From Azolla caroliniana (lineage: Eukaryota; Polypodiophyta), in contig JBHGNT010000006.1 of NCBI GenBank assembly GCA_043228905.1, positions 14,136,001-14,200,000 of the forward strand: a stretch of DNA of 64,000 nt, given 5' to 3'. The notes below the pieces were generated by a model, which was not told where the DNA came from, ran no database searches, and saw only the letters and a list, made by a program, of their open reading frames with translations. Below, piece after piece: positions 21,201-30,119 of this stretch (position 1 is the first letter of the stretch; every line of letters starts with the position of its first letter). Made by a program: the position numbers and the translations under genes.

Positions 21201-24119
21201 TTCTTCGCGACACTCAAAACCTTTAAATACAAAAATGAGAGTGGTTTTTGTAACCTGTGCATTTATGAAAGGAGATCAAATATTCCTAGGTATGTAATGA
21301 GTTTAAGTAGTGGAGTGGAGAGAAAAGAAACAATGCATTAAATGCTATAATGAAGTAGTGGCAGGTTTTAAATGTCAACTGGAATAATTGCTGGAATAAA
21401 GTAAATGTAGAGAGAGAAAATGTGCATGGTTAGATTGTAGAAGGGAGAGATCAGTTCTGGGGCTCTTATTCTCTAACAAATACTTCCCACAGCTTTAAAA
21501 GGATATGAAAAGAAGTGTAACCCCTACCTTCTTTCCTAGTCCTGAATTATCTTCATGTAACGTACATTACAAAACTAAAAAAGAGCATGTAAATTGCAAT
21601 CATGGAGCTGATCAGTGTATCAATATCCAAAAGTTCCCTTGCGATATTTGTGCTTTGAGAGTGAGAGAAATGGCATGTCATTAAAGTAAGCTGGATAAGA
21701 AGATGCGAAACTAGAGAACACAGGTGTTTAAAATCTGATCAAAATAGCTTTTGGTTAGCCACAAATGCATCCTTACTTCGTTCTCCAATTTCCATAGGGA
21801 AGAAATCATACAGTCATAAAAACCATAGCCCTGCATGGCTTCTACAGCTGTGAAATATGAGCAAAAAATAGAAGCAAGAGAAGATCCGTGATTGTTATCA
21901 AGTTATGCAAAATTATCAGGAGCCGCCGAGTTGTTCTGGAAGGCCTTAGATTGGCGCAGATAGTAAAAGTCGAACCCTCTAATCAAACCTTGGGTAGAAG
22001 TTAAATGTTAACATTCATGGAATAAGTTTAAACTTTAATCCTAGGATCTTGGTGAAGAGTCAAAAGCAAGTTCAAAACTTCCATTTAATGAAAGTTTAAA
22101 CTCTAGTATGTCAGTAATTTATTAGCCATGATATTGCATCCACAGTTATTTGACGTGTCCTTTCCATCCAATCTTGTTCAACATGCCCGTTTTATCCCAG
22201 GCTTGGGCTAATGTGTTCAACACTGCTCAAAATGTTCTAAGGCACACTAGGATTCCCAAATTTCTTATGATATTCAAGTTATAAATTGCTAAGTCTGAGC
22301 ATTCTCAACGAAAATGTTGTTTAAAAAGCAACAGTTTTAGGTTCTGCGTAAGGAAAGGCATTCTGCAAGTGACAATTTGGAGCCGTATAAGACGATTGTG
22401 AATTTATTTGTGAATGCTGCAAACTGGAGAAAAGTTTCTGGGGATATGGTGTAAGAGGGATGGAAAATGAGAAGGAGAAGAAAGAGGTGAAGATGAAGAA
22501 AAGGAAAAGAAGAAGATGAAAAGTAAATAAACAAGAAATAATAAGAGGATGGAGAGAAACAAGTAGACATGCTACTTGGGCATGAATGTAATTATTGGGA
22601 AAGCAGAAGTTCAGAACAATTAAAATCAGGGAATCTACCCTTGACTGCCACCATTTCTCAGACCTGTTGGTGTGTTTGAAATGCATATATATTACTTTTG
22701 TCTGATTGCCTCATTTGCTTTTAATTCTTCTTGGCAGTTGATGGATATCAACGAGAGTCCAATCTATATGATTTTGAACCCAACCATTAATCATGCTCGA
22801 AAAGATCTGCCAATAACTATATATGAAAGTGGTAAGTACCAAAGTATCTCAGAGGATTTTGTTGCTAATATGTATGTTCTGAAGTAATAGGATCATTAAC
22901 TTTTCTCCTTACAGAGTTACATGTGATTGATGGTGTGCCATCACTGATTTTTGTGCAGTCAAGCTATACTATAGAGGTATGTTTTACATACATGGATTGT
23001 GAAATTTGGTTAAAGTTTAAATTCTTTTTAAAATTTTAGAGGTTTATCAAATAGACAGTTGAGGCTGAACGCATCACTGTAGATCATGTTGCACATATAA
23101 AGCCTTCTGATGGAAGCTCCACTGCCACCCAGTGTAAGCTTTGTTTTTTATTTTGTAATTCACATTCCATTTTTGTTTTTGGTTATGTTGAACCGATGCA
23201 GTTCTTTTCCAACAGTGGCAGCTCATTTGACAACCATCCACAGTGCAGTTAAGATGCTTAACTCTAGAATGCGGGTTCTTCACCATTATCTTGTTTCAAT
23301 ACAAAAGGGTATGTTGTTTTCTTTTCATAACAGGTTAAATATCTATGGATAAACCTCAAATACTCATAGTTAAGGATAACAAATTGCAGTAATGTTCTTA
23401 ATCTTGAATGTGCTTGCGATTGGTTATGCTCAATAGGAATGATGAGTAGTTACTATTCTTAGTAAAAGCTGATGGCTCTCCAAGGATACTTATCCCAAGA
23501 AAAAGGGCCACAAATATGTGTACTTGTAAAAAATATTACTAGTGGCAAATTGGCAATGCTGTAATCAGTTTGTGTAATAGAGTAATATTCTTGGTATATT
23601 ATCTGAGTTTGGTTTTGAACTCAATTTATGATTTGGAACAACATATTTCATTCCTGCAAAATACTAAATATTTTGATCTCTCTTTTTTGACACAGGGGAG
23701 GTTCCATATGATTATTCGCTTCTTCGGGAAGTCTCAAGCCTCTTGCGAAGATTGCCCGCTGTAGACTCATCAAAATTTCAAGAGAATTTTCTGATGGTAT
23801 GGTTGTAAGATACACCCTGATTCTCTCTGGAGAAGATGGGTGCCTATCATCAATTGATGCAAACTGTATTTTCTTGCCCTATGTTTTGCAGGAGTACAAT
23901 GACACACTTATGATGACGTACCTTGCCACACTTACGAAGTGCTCCAGGTAGTAATCCATTATCATTGATGAACTCAATAGTGTTAATTTTATTCTAAATT
24001 TTCTATTAAAAAATGGTTTCTTTGTTTTCTCTGGCAGCACCATCAATGAATTTGTTGAGAAATTCAACACAGCATATGATAGGCAAGCTAGAAGAGGAGG
24101 AAGGGCAGCCTTCATATAA
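6233..24119 (+). CDS. CSN6: COP9 signalosome complex subunit 6 (nine exons)
   Basis: CSN6 is a non-catalytic MPN-domain subunit of the COP9 signalosome, which removes Nedd8/RUB1 from cullins in the nucleus and cytosol. It partners with CSN5, the catalytic subunit. The exons I derive are 6233-6485, 11308-11396, 22738-22831, 22915-22976, 23055-23133, 23216-23308, 23696-23796, 23892-23947 and 24038-24119. All junctions are GT-AG, the phases agree, and the total is 909 nt (302 residues plus TAA). The protein opens with GLTFKLHPLVIVNVSDHH and FGCLIGVQTGRTVEIF (MPN start), then YDILGWYSTGSD, MDINESPIY, VEAERITVDHVAH, a helical C-terminal half and a basic ARRGGRAA tail. At the position where CSN5 has its JAMM zinc motif there is none, as expected for CSN6. 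The length is close to plant CSN6 (about 310-320). No stop or frameshift is seen, so the gene looks intact despite 16 kb of intron. Confidence 0.95.
8460..9925 (+). mobile_element. 5'-truncated LINE, copy 1 in intron 1
   Basis: Carries the C-terminal part of a LINE reverse transcriptase in broken frames: LFDTLVTPTLAYGVETWGPSL (end of RT), then ICQLCHQGVESEEHYVCH, a cysteine/histidine cluster typical of the region after plant LINE RT. EIRGRYHCLF and YEDQQ follow. The 3' end is the shared block CTTATAGGCTATTTTGGCC, then TTAAAAGACGTTAATATATC and a (CTTT)n tail. Most of RT and all of the endonuclease are missing. Confidence 0.85.
9940..11250 (+). mobile_element. 5'-truncated LINE, copy 2 in intron 1
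   Basis: Same family and orientation as copy 1, starting slightly later in the RT (SMIACMIRSK block). It has the same EIRGRYHCLFK and ITTFFNP blocks and the same 3' end with a TATCTTT-type tail. Two near-identical truncated copies in tandem suggest either insertion of one next to the other or a segmental duplication. Confidence 0.83.
11924..12454 (+). repeat. copia C 5' LTR
   Basis: Starts near TTTTGGAGGGTTGCAG (the 3' LTR has TGTTGGAGGGTAGCA) and ends CTCACA just before the primer-binding site. A TATAAATA box lies near 12255. A LINE 3' tail interrupts it at about 12092-12150. Confidence 0.83.
12092..12150 (+). mobile_element. LINE 3'-end fragment inside the copia C 5' LTR
   Basis: About 60 bases identical in kind to the 3' ends at 9925, 11250 and 18265: CTTATAGGCCATTTGGCC, TTAAAAGACGTTAATATATC, then (TTTC)n. 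The other LTRs of this family lack it here, so it is a very short 5'-truncated insertion. Confidence 0.75.
12455..12467 (+). promoter_or_regulatory. copia C primer-binding site
   Basis: TGGTATCAGAGCA directly after the LTR end. It is complementary to initiator methionine tRNA, as in most plant copia elements. Confidence 0.9.
12746..16932 (+). pseudogene. copia C gag-pol remnant
   Basis: Collinear copia polyprotein in broken frames. The gag begins MASHATIVSS, with DGNNYLDWE, and has a stop at about 12873. The main gag part is 13004-13399, with a CHYCGYKGHILPDC zinc knuckle near 13503. The protease site is DSGSTAHMT near 13710. The integrase (14130-14939) has WHARFGHLNY, C-x2-CLHGKQH, FMLIIDDFS, RSDNGREF and QQNGVVERKN. 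The RT (15252-15884 and on) has [37 protein letters not shown] and YVDDLLITG near 15912. The RNase H (16177-16929) has GYSDVDWADD, SSTEAEY and NVANLFTKPL. Stops at 13792, 15885 and 16606 and a local duplication at about 16030-16170 show inactivation. Confidence 0.92.
16028..16170 (+). repeat. local duplication inside copia C RT
   Basis: The blocks TATGGAGGTCTATCAATCAC, CAACATAGGTATCT and CAGCTCCTTGAGACCTATG occur twice or more in scrambled succession. An ordinary copia sequence would run straight from the FIGMEV block to TYGMSN, so this is a small internal duplication. Confidence 0.7.
16937..18577 (+). repeat. copia C 3' LTR, split by a LINE
   Basis: The first part, 16937 to about 17045, starts TGTTGGAGGGTAGC. 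The second part is about 18266-18577 and holds TCTAGAATCTGC, the TATAAATA block near 18402 and a TCTCATA end. The LTR continuity across the LINE at 17046-18265 is clear from comparison with 11924-12454. Confidence 0.82.
17046..18265 (+). mobile_element. 5'-truncated LINE inserted in the copia C 3' LTR
   Basis: Same family as the intron 1 copies: it has the ICQLCHQGVESEEHYVCH cluster near 17530, EIRGRYHCL, ITTFFSPITP, and the 3' end TTAAAAGACGTCAATATGTC plus (TTTC)n at 18265. It starts at a TTTGTTCCGATCAGTGAC sequence abutting the LTR. The insertion postdates copia C. Confidence 0.85.
18578..19045 (-). other. inverted copia leader and LTR-end modules
   Basis: Reverse complement of the copia C leader, present in two modules (about 18580-18780 and 18840-18975). 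Each ends in GCTCTGATACCATGTGAGAAA, that is primer-binding site plus LTR end in inverted orientation, followed by TGTTAATAGCAG. The modules carry the GGGTTGGGAGGGGGGCTGC-type guanine-rich runs of the leader. A piece TATTGAAAAATGAGATAAATG at 18818 matches the start of the LTR at 20438. Confidence 0.75.
19046..20437 (-). pseudogene. copia deletion derivative: protease joined to RT
   Basis: On the - strand, gag C-terminus and protease (ITDSGASRHVTGN near 19820) run into a short linker. They then continue directly in the same frame into the RT start (CWQVAKEDPKWKAAMQEEL, GCKWVFTIKQTPKG). Integrase is absent, although the frame 19485-20009 spans the junction without a stop. Further RT (QLDVKNAFLHGELMEEVYM and VCRLRKSL) follows at 19227-19421, after a decayed stretch, and a YEDDIIITG-like sequence lies near 19090. 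The element has its own primer-binding site, read GATACCA on the + strand, at 20431-20437. Confidence 0.85.
20438..20628 (-). repeat. LTR of the deleted copia at 19046-20437
   Basis: 191 bases on the - strand from TGTTGAGAATG to TTTTTCAATA, directly followed by TGGTATCAAAGCC (primer-binding site). It contains a TATATGTATATTC region. Confidence 0.7.
20629..21084 (-). repeat. copia C-type LTR on the - strand
   Basis: Read on the - strand it starts TGTTGGAGGGTGGCAG and carries the same blocks as the copia C LTRs: TCTAGAATCTGCAAC, CCAAGATATTCCCTC and GTATAAATAGGC. The block AGAGAGAAGGCATTTAAAG is repeated three times (about 20905-20995). No internal region adjoins it, so it is a solo or truncated LTR. 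Confidence 0.82.
21119..21478 (-). repeat. third copia-type LTR on the - strand
   Basis: Read on the - strand it runs TGTTAGAGAATAAGAG to GTTTGCTCACA and is followed (21107-21118) by a TGGTATCAAAGC primer-binding site. Its leader is cut after about 34 bases by the LTR at 20629-21084, so it is the older of the two. Confidence 0.75.
21479..22737 (+). other. rest of CSN6 intron 2, no element recognised
   Basis: No coding motif or repeat that I can name. Purine-rich runs (22450-22520) are the only notable composition. It ends with the exon 3 acceptor TTCTTCTTGGCAG. Confidence 0.6.
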
Positions 24120-24910
24120 GAACTCAAAAACAATTTAAGCGAGAGACTGTACAGTCACGAGGTGTTTTGTTGGTGGAGGGAGGTTATTTTTGTCACCATT
24201 ATTCATAAATGAGACCATAGTAAGAAACATTTCTCCTTGTGGCATAAGTCCTGGCACTGCTATACATGCTTCTTAACTAGTCTTTATGAGCAGTTCATTA
24301 ATATGGTAGAAAGTTGAATTTCAATTGTCTTTCATGGAGTATTATGACATGAGGGTGCCCCTCCCATCACACAAGTTATATTTACTGGTTTATATGGGAT
24401 GCAACAGAAAGATAGAACATGGGCCATGTAGTATCTCATCCATACTGCCAAAAAACCACAATCAAAGACATCATCTAAGGAAGCCTCATAGGTTATCAAA
24501 TCATGTAAGATTCATTTTGTTTTCTGTAGATCCTGATGGTGATCTCTAATGTTTGTGATGCAATCTTATTTATTATGCTTAGCAGAATCTAGATATCTTA
24601 TTCTCTTCAGAAGCACAAGATTGATTGTGTGGGATTAAATTCAGTAAGATGTATAATATGTGCTCGTGAATACAAAAGTTAATGATTTTCTTTTCCGCTT
24701 TAGTGAATAAGCTAATGAAACTCATCTCTACAAATTTATTTAGATAACGATGGAATAATCAATTTGTCCCTATTGCAATGCATTTACCTAATCCAAAAGA
24801 TGGAATATACATTTTCATGGATTTTGGTTGGTAGATTTAATTTAATAAAAATCTTGTACGATCCCCCCAAGAAAATGTCCTCTCTCAAACCTTTCCATGC
24901 AATTCTTTAT
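24120..24910 (+). other. CSN6 downstream region
   Basis: Follows the CSN6 stop. It should contain the 3' untranslated region; candidate polyadenylation sequences such as AATTTCAATTG and TTTATTATG are present but not decisive. No further gene is seen. Confidence 0.5.
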
Positions 24911-25222
24911 CATCCAACGAATTGAAGTACTGAAATATGTTGGCTTGTAGAATCCAAGTAATTAAGTGCATACATTAGAAAGTTGTTTCTATAGCTATGT
25001 ATAGCTTTCACAATCATCCAACGAATTGAAGTACTGAAATATGTTGGCTTGTAGAATCCAAGTAATTAAGTGCATACATTAGAAAGTTGTTTCTATAGCT
25101 ATGTATAGCTTTCACAATCATCCAACGAATTGAAGTACTGAAATATGTTGGCTTGTAGAATCCAAGTAATTAAGTGCATACATTGGAAAGTTGTTTCTAT
25201 AGCTCTGTGTAACTTTCACATG
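24911..25222. repeat. tandem repeat, 3 copies of 104 bp
   Basis: Copies begin at CATCCAACGAATTGAAGTAC at 24911, 25015 and 25119. The first two are essentially identical. The third has a few substitutions near its end (TAGCTCTGTGTAAC). Confidence 0.95.
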
Positions 25223-25479
25223 CACAATTTGCAATGTAATCAATTTGAGAGATAGAATTAGAATTAGAATTTTTTATCATCCATAAAGAGGCCAATAGAG
25301 AGAGCGAGAGACGGAGATTCTATTATCATCTTCGGAGGTAAAATATGACCTATTAGACCAAAAATATTATATTTCATGTGATACATGTGAAAGTGAGTAG
25401 CGATTCTCAATGTTCAAGAACTTTATGAATGAATGTTACTATTAAGAATGCACATTGTGCTTGTAAATTCGTGTAAGGA

Positions 25480-26180
25480 TTGGGGTCGGTCGAAGATGTG
25501 TGGAAAGCATGGTTGAATATGATCGAAGGTAGAGCATTGTATCAAAGTGTGATACTTATACTCTTGAACTTGTTTACGACAAAGCATGCATAGTCAACAA
25601 CTCTCATCACTTGTGCCCTAATGCCTTGTCTCACATCGTAATGCATGTGAGCTAAGTCCCATGGAAGCAATGGTTCGAATAACAGATCATGGGATCGGCT
25701 CTAACATGTATCGATGTGTACGGTTTTCTCATTTCGTGAAGAATATGGTTTTGTAGTTAGGTGCAACATGCGTAGTATAATGTGTGAAGTGTGAGCCTCC
25801 ACATTTGATCCATGTCATGATACATTGGCGTTATAAAAGGGTCTCATTTATAGAGGAATTTAGTGATGCATCATGAAACAAACCATCCTAACTACCAAAA
25901 CAATTTTCTATATCTTGCATCCAACGGGAACACAAATTTTTGCTTTTATGTGTCTTTTAGATCTTTTTGCTTGCTTCCCATGCAATTCTAGGAAGTCGAG
26001 GTGAGGAACATTTTTGAACCTGAAGCATGTATTCAACAACCCTTTACATGGCCATGATCTTAATAGGAAGTGATCCCGTCTCAAGGAGGAGAGTGTAGGG
26101 CATTTGTTTCTTAACTTGTAGAAACTTTGTAAGAAAATGTTTTTTGACATTTTCAAACTCTTTCCACCTAGGTTTTGGGA
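25480..26180 (-). pseudogene. LINE RT C-terminal and Cys/His region
   Basis: Frames show an FLTKFLQVKKQMPYTLLLLE block, TGSLPIKIMAM, RLPRIAWEASKK, then the C-x2-C cluster LCMLCRKQVQEY followed by HTLIQCSTFDHI. This is the zinc-binding tail of a plant LINE. It is highly degraded, with many stops. Confidence 0.75.
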
Positions 26181-27357
26181 TGTTACCGCCCTATACTTCC
26201 ACTCCATACAAAAACACCAATGTCACCAAAGCATCGAAAAGGTATTTCTTTAGGACCCAACACTTATATCTCCATGATTGCATGTGTTCTCAAATGCATA
26301 ATATGCTCCCTTACCCACCTCTAAACAGTACGTAGCACATTCATTCCATCTATGATTTGATGAAACTTCAAGGCTAAGATATTTGAAGCTTTCCACACAT
26401 TCAAGTGGCTCATTATTGTACATAATGCATGGTTTATCTCTTTTTTGCCTCTTCACAAGCATAATCTTTGTTTTAGAGCTATTGGCACTTAATTTAGTAT
26501 GCATGCAATTTTTTTGCAATGCCTTCATAAGCTTTTGTGCATCTCTTAAAATATTTGCAAAAATCACTACATCATCTGCATATAGCCAAAGCATAATGAC
26601 AACATTCCAATGGAAAATTCTTCAACACATTCTTCCTTTACAAATTTGGCAACCATTTCTTCCAATTTATCAATGCATAAACCAAATAGTGCATCCTTGC
26701 TTAACACCAATAGTGCTATTGCAAAAATCTAAAAATCTATCGTTCATACGCACACAACATATAACCTTCTCATATATTTGGGAAATTGTAAGCACATTTT
26801 CACTTGGCATCTCGAGTTCTTCTATTCGCCTCCAAAGATGTTTATGAGGCGCCATATCAAAAGCTTTCTTGAAGTCTACAAAGCAATAATATAAACATTT
26901 ACCTCTAAGACGACTTTCCTCCATTAATACTCAAAGGGTGACAAGGTGATCAATGGTGCTATGGTGTTTTCAAAAGCCAACTTGTCCGTAACCTCCCTTA
27001 CCTTTTTTTCAGGCCATGAACTGATCTTTGATTCCATTATACATCCAAATAGTTTTAAATTTACATTAACAAGCCAACCATGATGGTTCGATAGTTGTTT
27101 ACATTATTTACATCTCCACCTTTATGTAAAGGTTTGATCCAATTTGTAGGGCAATCATACAACATACCATGTTGCAATGGATCATTAAACATATCGCTTA
27201 TCCATACATGTGCGTCCTTTCTCGTCCATTTGAGCATTTCAACCTTTATACATTGAAGATTGCTTGGCCTTTGAGAGGTCAATTTTGTAAGTCCTATGCA
27301 TATATCTTCAATTGCAAAGAAGGGAGACATATGTGAAAGAGATCCATAACACATCAT
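26180..27357 (-). pseudogene. LINE reverse transcriptase remnant
   Basis: Order on the - strand: WIKPLHKGGDVNNVNNYRTI (RT block 0-1), CLYYCFVDFKKAFDMAPHKHLW (block with catalytic Asp), STIGVKQGCTI (block 4), then LWLYADDVVIFA (catalytic YADD, near 26585). These are followed by LSANSSKTKIMLV and FKYLSLEVSSNHRW. It copies LINE RNA by target-primed reverse transcription. Three or more frameshifts or stops interrupt it. Confidence 0.92.
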
Positions 27358-27879
27358 CTTTCTGGCAAGATATAGCTCATATAATTCTTAGAATGCATAG
27401 ACAAGCCATGAAGAGTTAATTGTGCATAACTCTCAACACGTTTCCCTCTTAGGTTTCCCCAGAATTTAGCACATGCATGTGCTTTCTCTTGCGTTTCGAG
27501 AAATTGTTCCGTAACTTTCAATATTTATCTCTTTATATGAATAAGCCTTTTGTATATATGCAAATGCTTTTGGTAATTTTCTTTATCCGTAACTACATCC
27601 AAAATCATAAGGCGCTTTTGAGCATCACGACATTCTTTATCAAACCATTTATTTGTGCATGAGAGAATGACTTTCTTAAAATCTTCCCATTTGCATTCTA
27701 GTGTGGCACCATGTTGTATCTTTGTCATTTGTAACATATTCTCAACCATCTTGGAATACACGGGTGCTCGCTTAAGGTTCATGCTCAGGTGCAGTTGTTT
27801 ATTATCTTCAATGGACTTCTCACAATCAAACCATTAAATACATTTGAGGTCAATACATAAAGCCCTATGATTGGATTCT

Positions 27880-28662
27880 AGTGTCCATTCACCAAATGAG
27901 AATTTATGTACACGATCCAAAATACCTTCAGAAAGTAGCACATATCAATCACACTATTTTCGTTGTGTTTTCTACATGTAAAACCATTAGTGTTAGGGCA
28001 TAAGGAAACACCATTTGCAATAAGGAATCCGGTACTATTGCACATTTGTAGGAGTAACTTCCCAAATTGGTTTGGATCTTTTTCATAACTAGAAGAGTGG
28101 CTATACATTTGTATATACTCTTGCATATTGAGATACGTGGCATGAAAAATTCTTGTGCATCAAGTTGGAAACTTCTTGTACGAGCATTCATGTCACCAAA
28201 GACAACTTCCCCTTTGGATTTGAAATAAACACTATCATCTTCTAGATTGGTAAAATGTTGATCTTTATCCAAACAAGCATAAGAGTTAGAATCTTAATGA
28301 GGAATGCAACATCGAACTACAAAAGTGGGCAAATCATTAGGTGTTTCTATTTTGAGCCATATGTAGCATTTATGTTCATCATTTTTATGATCCACACATA
28401 TTTTCTTTATTTCCTTTTTAATCAACCATGCCACCCCATCTTGTCCTCTTATTTTATTTTGATTTTTCTCCCATATCAAAGAGTGTACATTATAGTTTCT
28501 TAAACCTTGAATCCTTTGAGTATCATGCTCCCATGTTTCAACAAGAAGTGTGATATCCAAGTCATCGGTGAACTCGTCTATTCCAAATCCCGCATTCCAT
28601 GGGTATCTATTGCAATTCCAAAAGCATAGTCGTAGAGAACATGGGTTAGTCTCATAAGTCAT
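27880..28662 (-). pseudogene. LINE apurinic-like endonuclease remnant
   Basis: Fragments of the LINE endonuclease that nicks target DNA. Early blocks are LRLCFWNCNRYPWNA and ITLLVETWEHD (the catalytic Glu region). Later come VVFGDMNART (the conserved G-D-x-N-A-R catalytic block) and a GFTCRKHNENSVIDMCYF block, which corresponds to the S/T-V-I-D part. The H of the terminal SDH motif lies in a broken frame. Several frameshifts separate the blocks. Confidence 0.85.
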
Positions 28663-28668
28663 GTGTCC

Positions 28669-29041
28669 CTATTTGCCTACATTTCCGTCTTTAGGCACAC
28701 CCTTAACCTTATTTTCCAATTCTTCTTCATATTCTTTACAATGGGCATTTTGTTGTGAGAGCGTATGATCTTCACTCACAAAGCATTGTGTACCTTTGAG
28801 GTATACCCATCTATTTTTGATTATGGTCCTCCGCTTTGTATCATCCGTCATTGTGCATACAATAGACCTTTCTCCAAATTGAATAACACCATGTTTCCCA
28901 ACTCGTTGTGCCCCATATACATTCACATCCAACATACTATAATGAATTCTAAAGAATTCACCGATGGCCTTTCCAAGGGATGCGGGTGCTTCCATACTCT
29001 CCTCTTTAATCCCATGGATGACAATGTTCTTTGATCGTCGT
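28669..29041 (-). pseudogene. LINE ORF1-like protein remnant
   Basis: Frame reading NIVIHGIKEES, then LGKAIGEFFRIHYSM, GKHGVIQFGERSIVCTM and RTIIKNRWVYLKG. This pattern resembles the RNA-binding (RRM-like) ORF1 domain of plant L1-type LINEs. It would bind LINE RNA in the ribonucleoprotein. The frame is only about 125 codons and is then broken. Confidence 0.65.
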
Positions 29042-29631
29042 TCACATTATTTCAATTCTTGCCTTTCTATATTCTTCTCTTGATTCATCACATAATACTA
29101 GGTCATTTGAAACAGGTAATATGTTGCAATTTAAGAACAATCCGTCCAAAAAAGGCACAAAGTAGGTCATTTCACAAAAAGGACCATCACATGCGTAACG
29201 AGTTTTGGAAATTGAATCAAAATATATTGATTTATACCACGCCCCTAATAATCGACACGTGAAATTGATAAGAGAACGTACAAAAATTACAAAATGACTA
29301 ACATGTATATTTATACATATTTGTGAATCACCATATTGATGTAACATACATTTCATATATGAGATCCATCACTTTCCAGAGATATGCCTTCCCCTTCAGA
29401 CCCACCCGATGAACTAGAAGAGCTTTGTGAGGTCTCATCCCCATCATCACTAGCAACCAATGCATTATCTTCATCCAATTGCAATCCAACATCACCATGA
29501 TTATGAGACATACTCCTTGTTCATCTCTGTGTTGTGTCAACAGGCACACATAGATCTTCTCTTTTATTATCTTAATTGTAGTTTGTCTTAAATGGCCTGT
29601 TTTGGTCAAGGAGAAGTCATACATGAGTATG
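29042..29631 (-). pseudogene. E2: C-terminal part of the DUF7869-like gene
   Basis: From 29624 leftwards the frame reads MYDFSLTKTGHL then IIKEKI, matching MYDFTLTKAGRL and IIKEKL of E1 (48380-48290). After a frameshift it continues with an EDNALVASDDGDE-like and serine/acidic tail that parallels EDNALIGTSEDDEE of E1. It ends near 29353. The remaining 29042-29352 should be 3' noncoding sequence of E2. The fragment is cut on the right at 29632 by the LTR of gypsy A. Confidence 0.8.
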
Positions 29632-30072
29632 TGTTACTGGTTAGGAACACGATCTGCAGTCAGTCCTTCGACCTAGACCTCCAAGTGATTGTGGAACAAC
29701 GAATGGTGGCGTCTATGCGTAATGCGTAGGGGAATGTTTCCCATAACCAAGCAACGTATAAAGGAGATGGCTACAACCGACTCCTTATCAGTGGTTACAC
29801 ACTCACGTTCTTACACTCTCAGATATTAAAGACACACAACAGATTAGCCGTAGCTATACACAGATTTTCAGAGAAGATAGAATTCTATTATGATACGCTT
29901 CTTTACATTCCAAAATTACACGCTCCCTTTATCAAAGGTTTTCTGCCCTTTATATACGCAGGGTCATTTTAGTCGTTCACGCTTCTTGCGTGAACCGTTA
30001 CATGTGTTATGATCTTATATTATTTCTTATTCCTATGCTCTTGTTCGTCGGTTACTATTCCGACGGACAACA
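29632..30072 (-). repeat. probable gypsy A 3' LTR
   Basis: On the - strand it runs TGTTGTCCGTCGG (30072) to CCAGTAACA (29632), with a GCGTATATAAAGGGC TATA box near 29955. It has no second copy in the window for confirmation, and a good polypurine tract next to it is not visible, so the limits are tentative. Confidence 0.6.
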
Positions 30073-30119
30073 CCTGGCACGCCTATGGGACAGTGCCCTG
30101 GCACGTCGGACCCATCCCG

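Larger units (their letters stand above)
11397..22737 (+). other. CSN6 intron 2 (11.3 kb)
   Basis: GT (11397) to AG (22737), phase 0. It contains the copia C element (11924-18577), inverted copia leader and polyprotein debris (18578-20437), three LTRs on the - strand (20438-21478) and about 1.2 kb of unassigned sequence before exon 3. The stretch 11397-11923 shows nothing recognisable. Confidence 0.93.
25300..29041 (-). mobile_element. degenerate LINE, nearly full-length
   Basis: On the - strand the order is an ORF1-like region (28669-29041), an endonuclease domain (about 27880-28662), a linker (27525-27782), reverse transcriptase (about 26180-27357) and a C-terminal cysteine/histidine region (25480-26180). 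Frames are broken throughout. The 3' end is near a GAATTA repeat at 25255-25280. The 5' end near 29041 adjoins sequence assigned to E2. This LINE differs from the intron 1 family. Confidence 0.88.
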
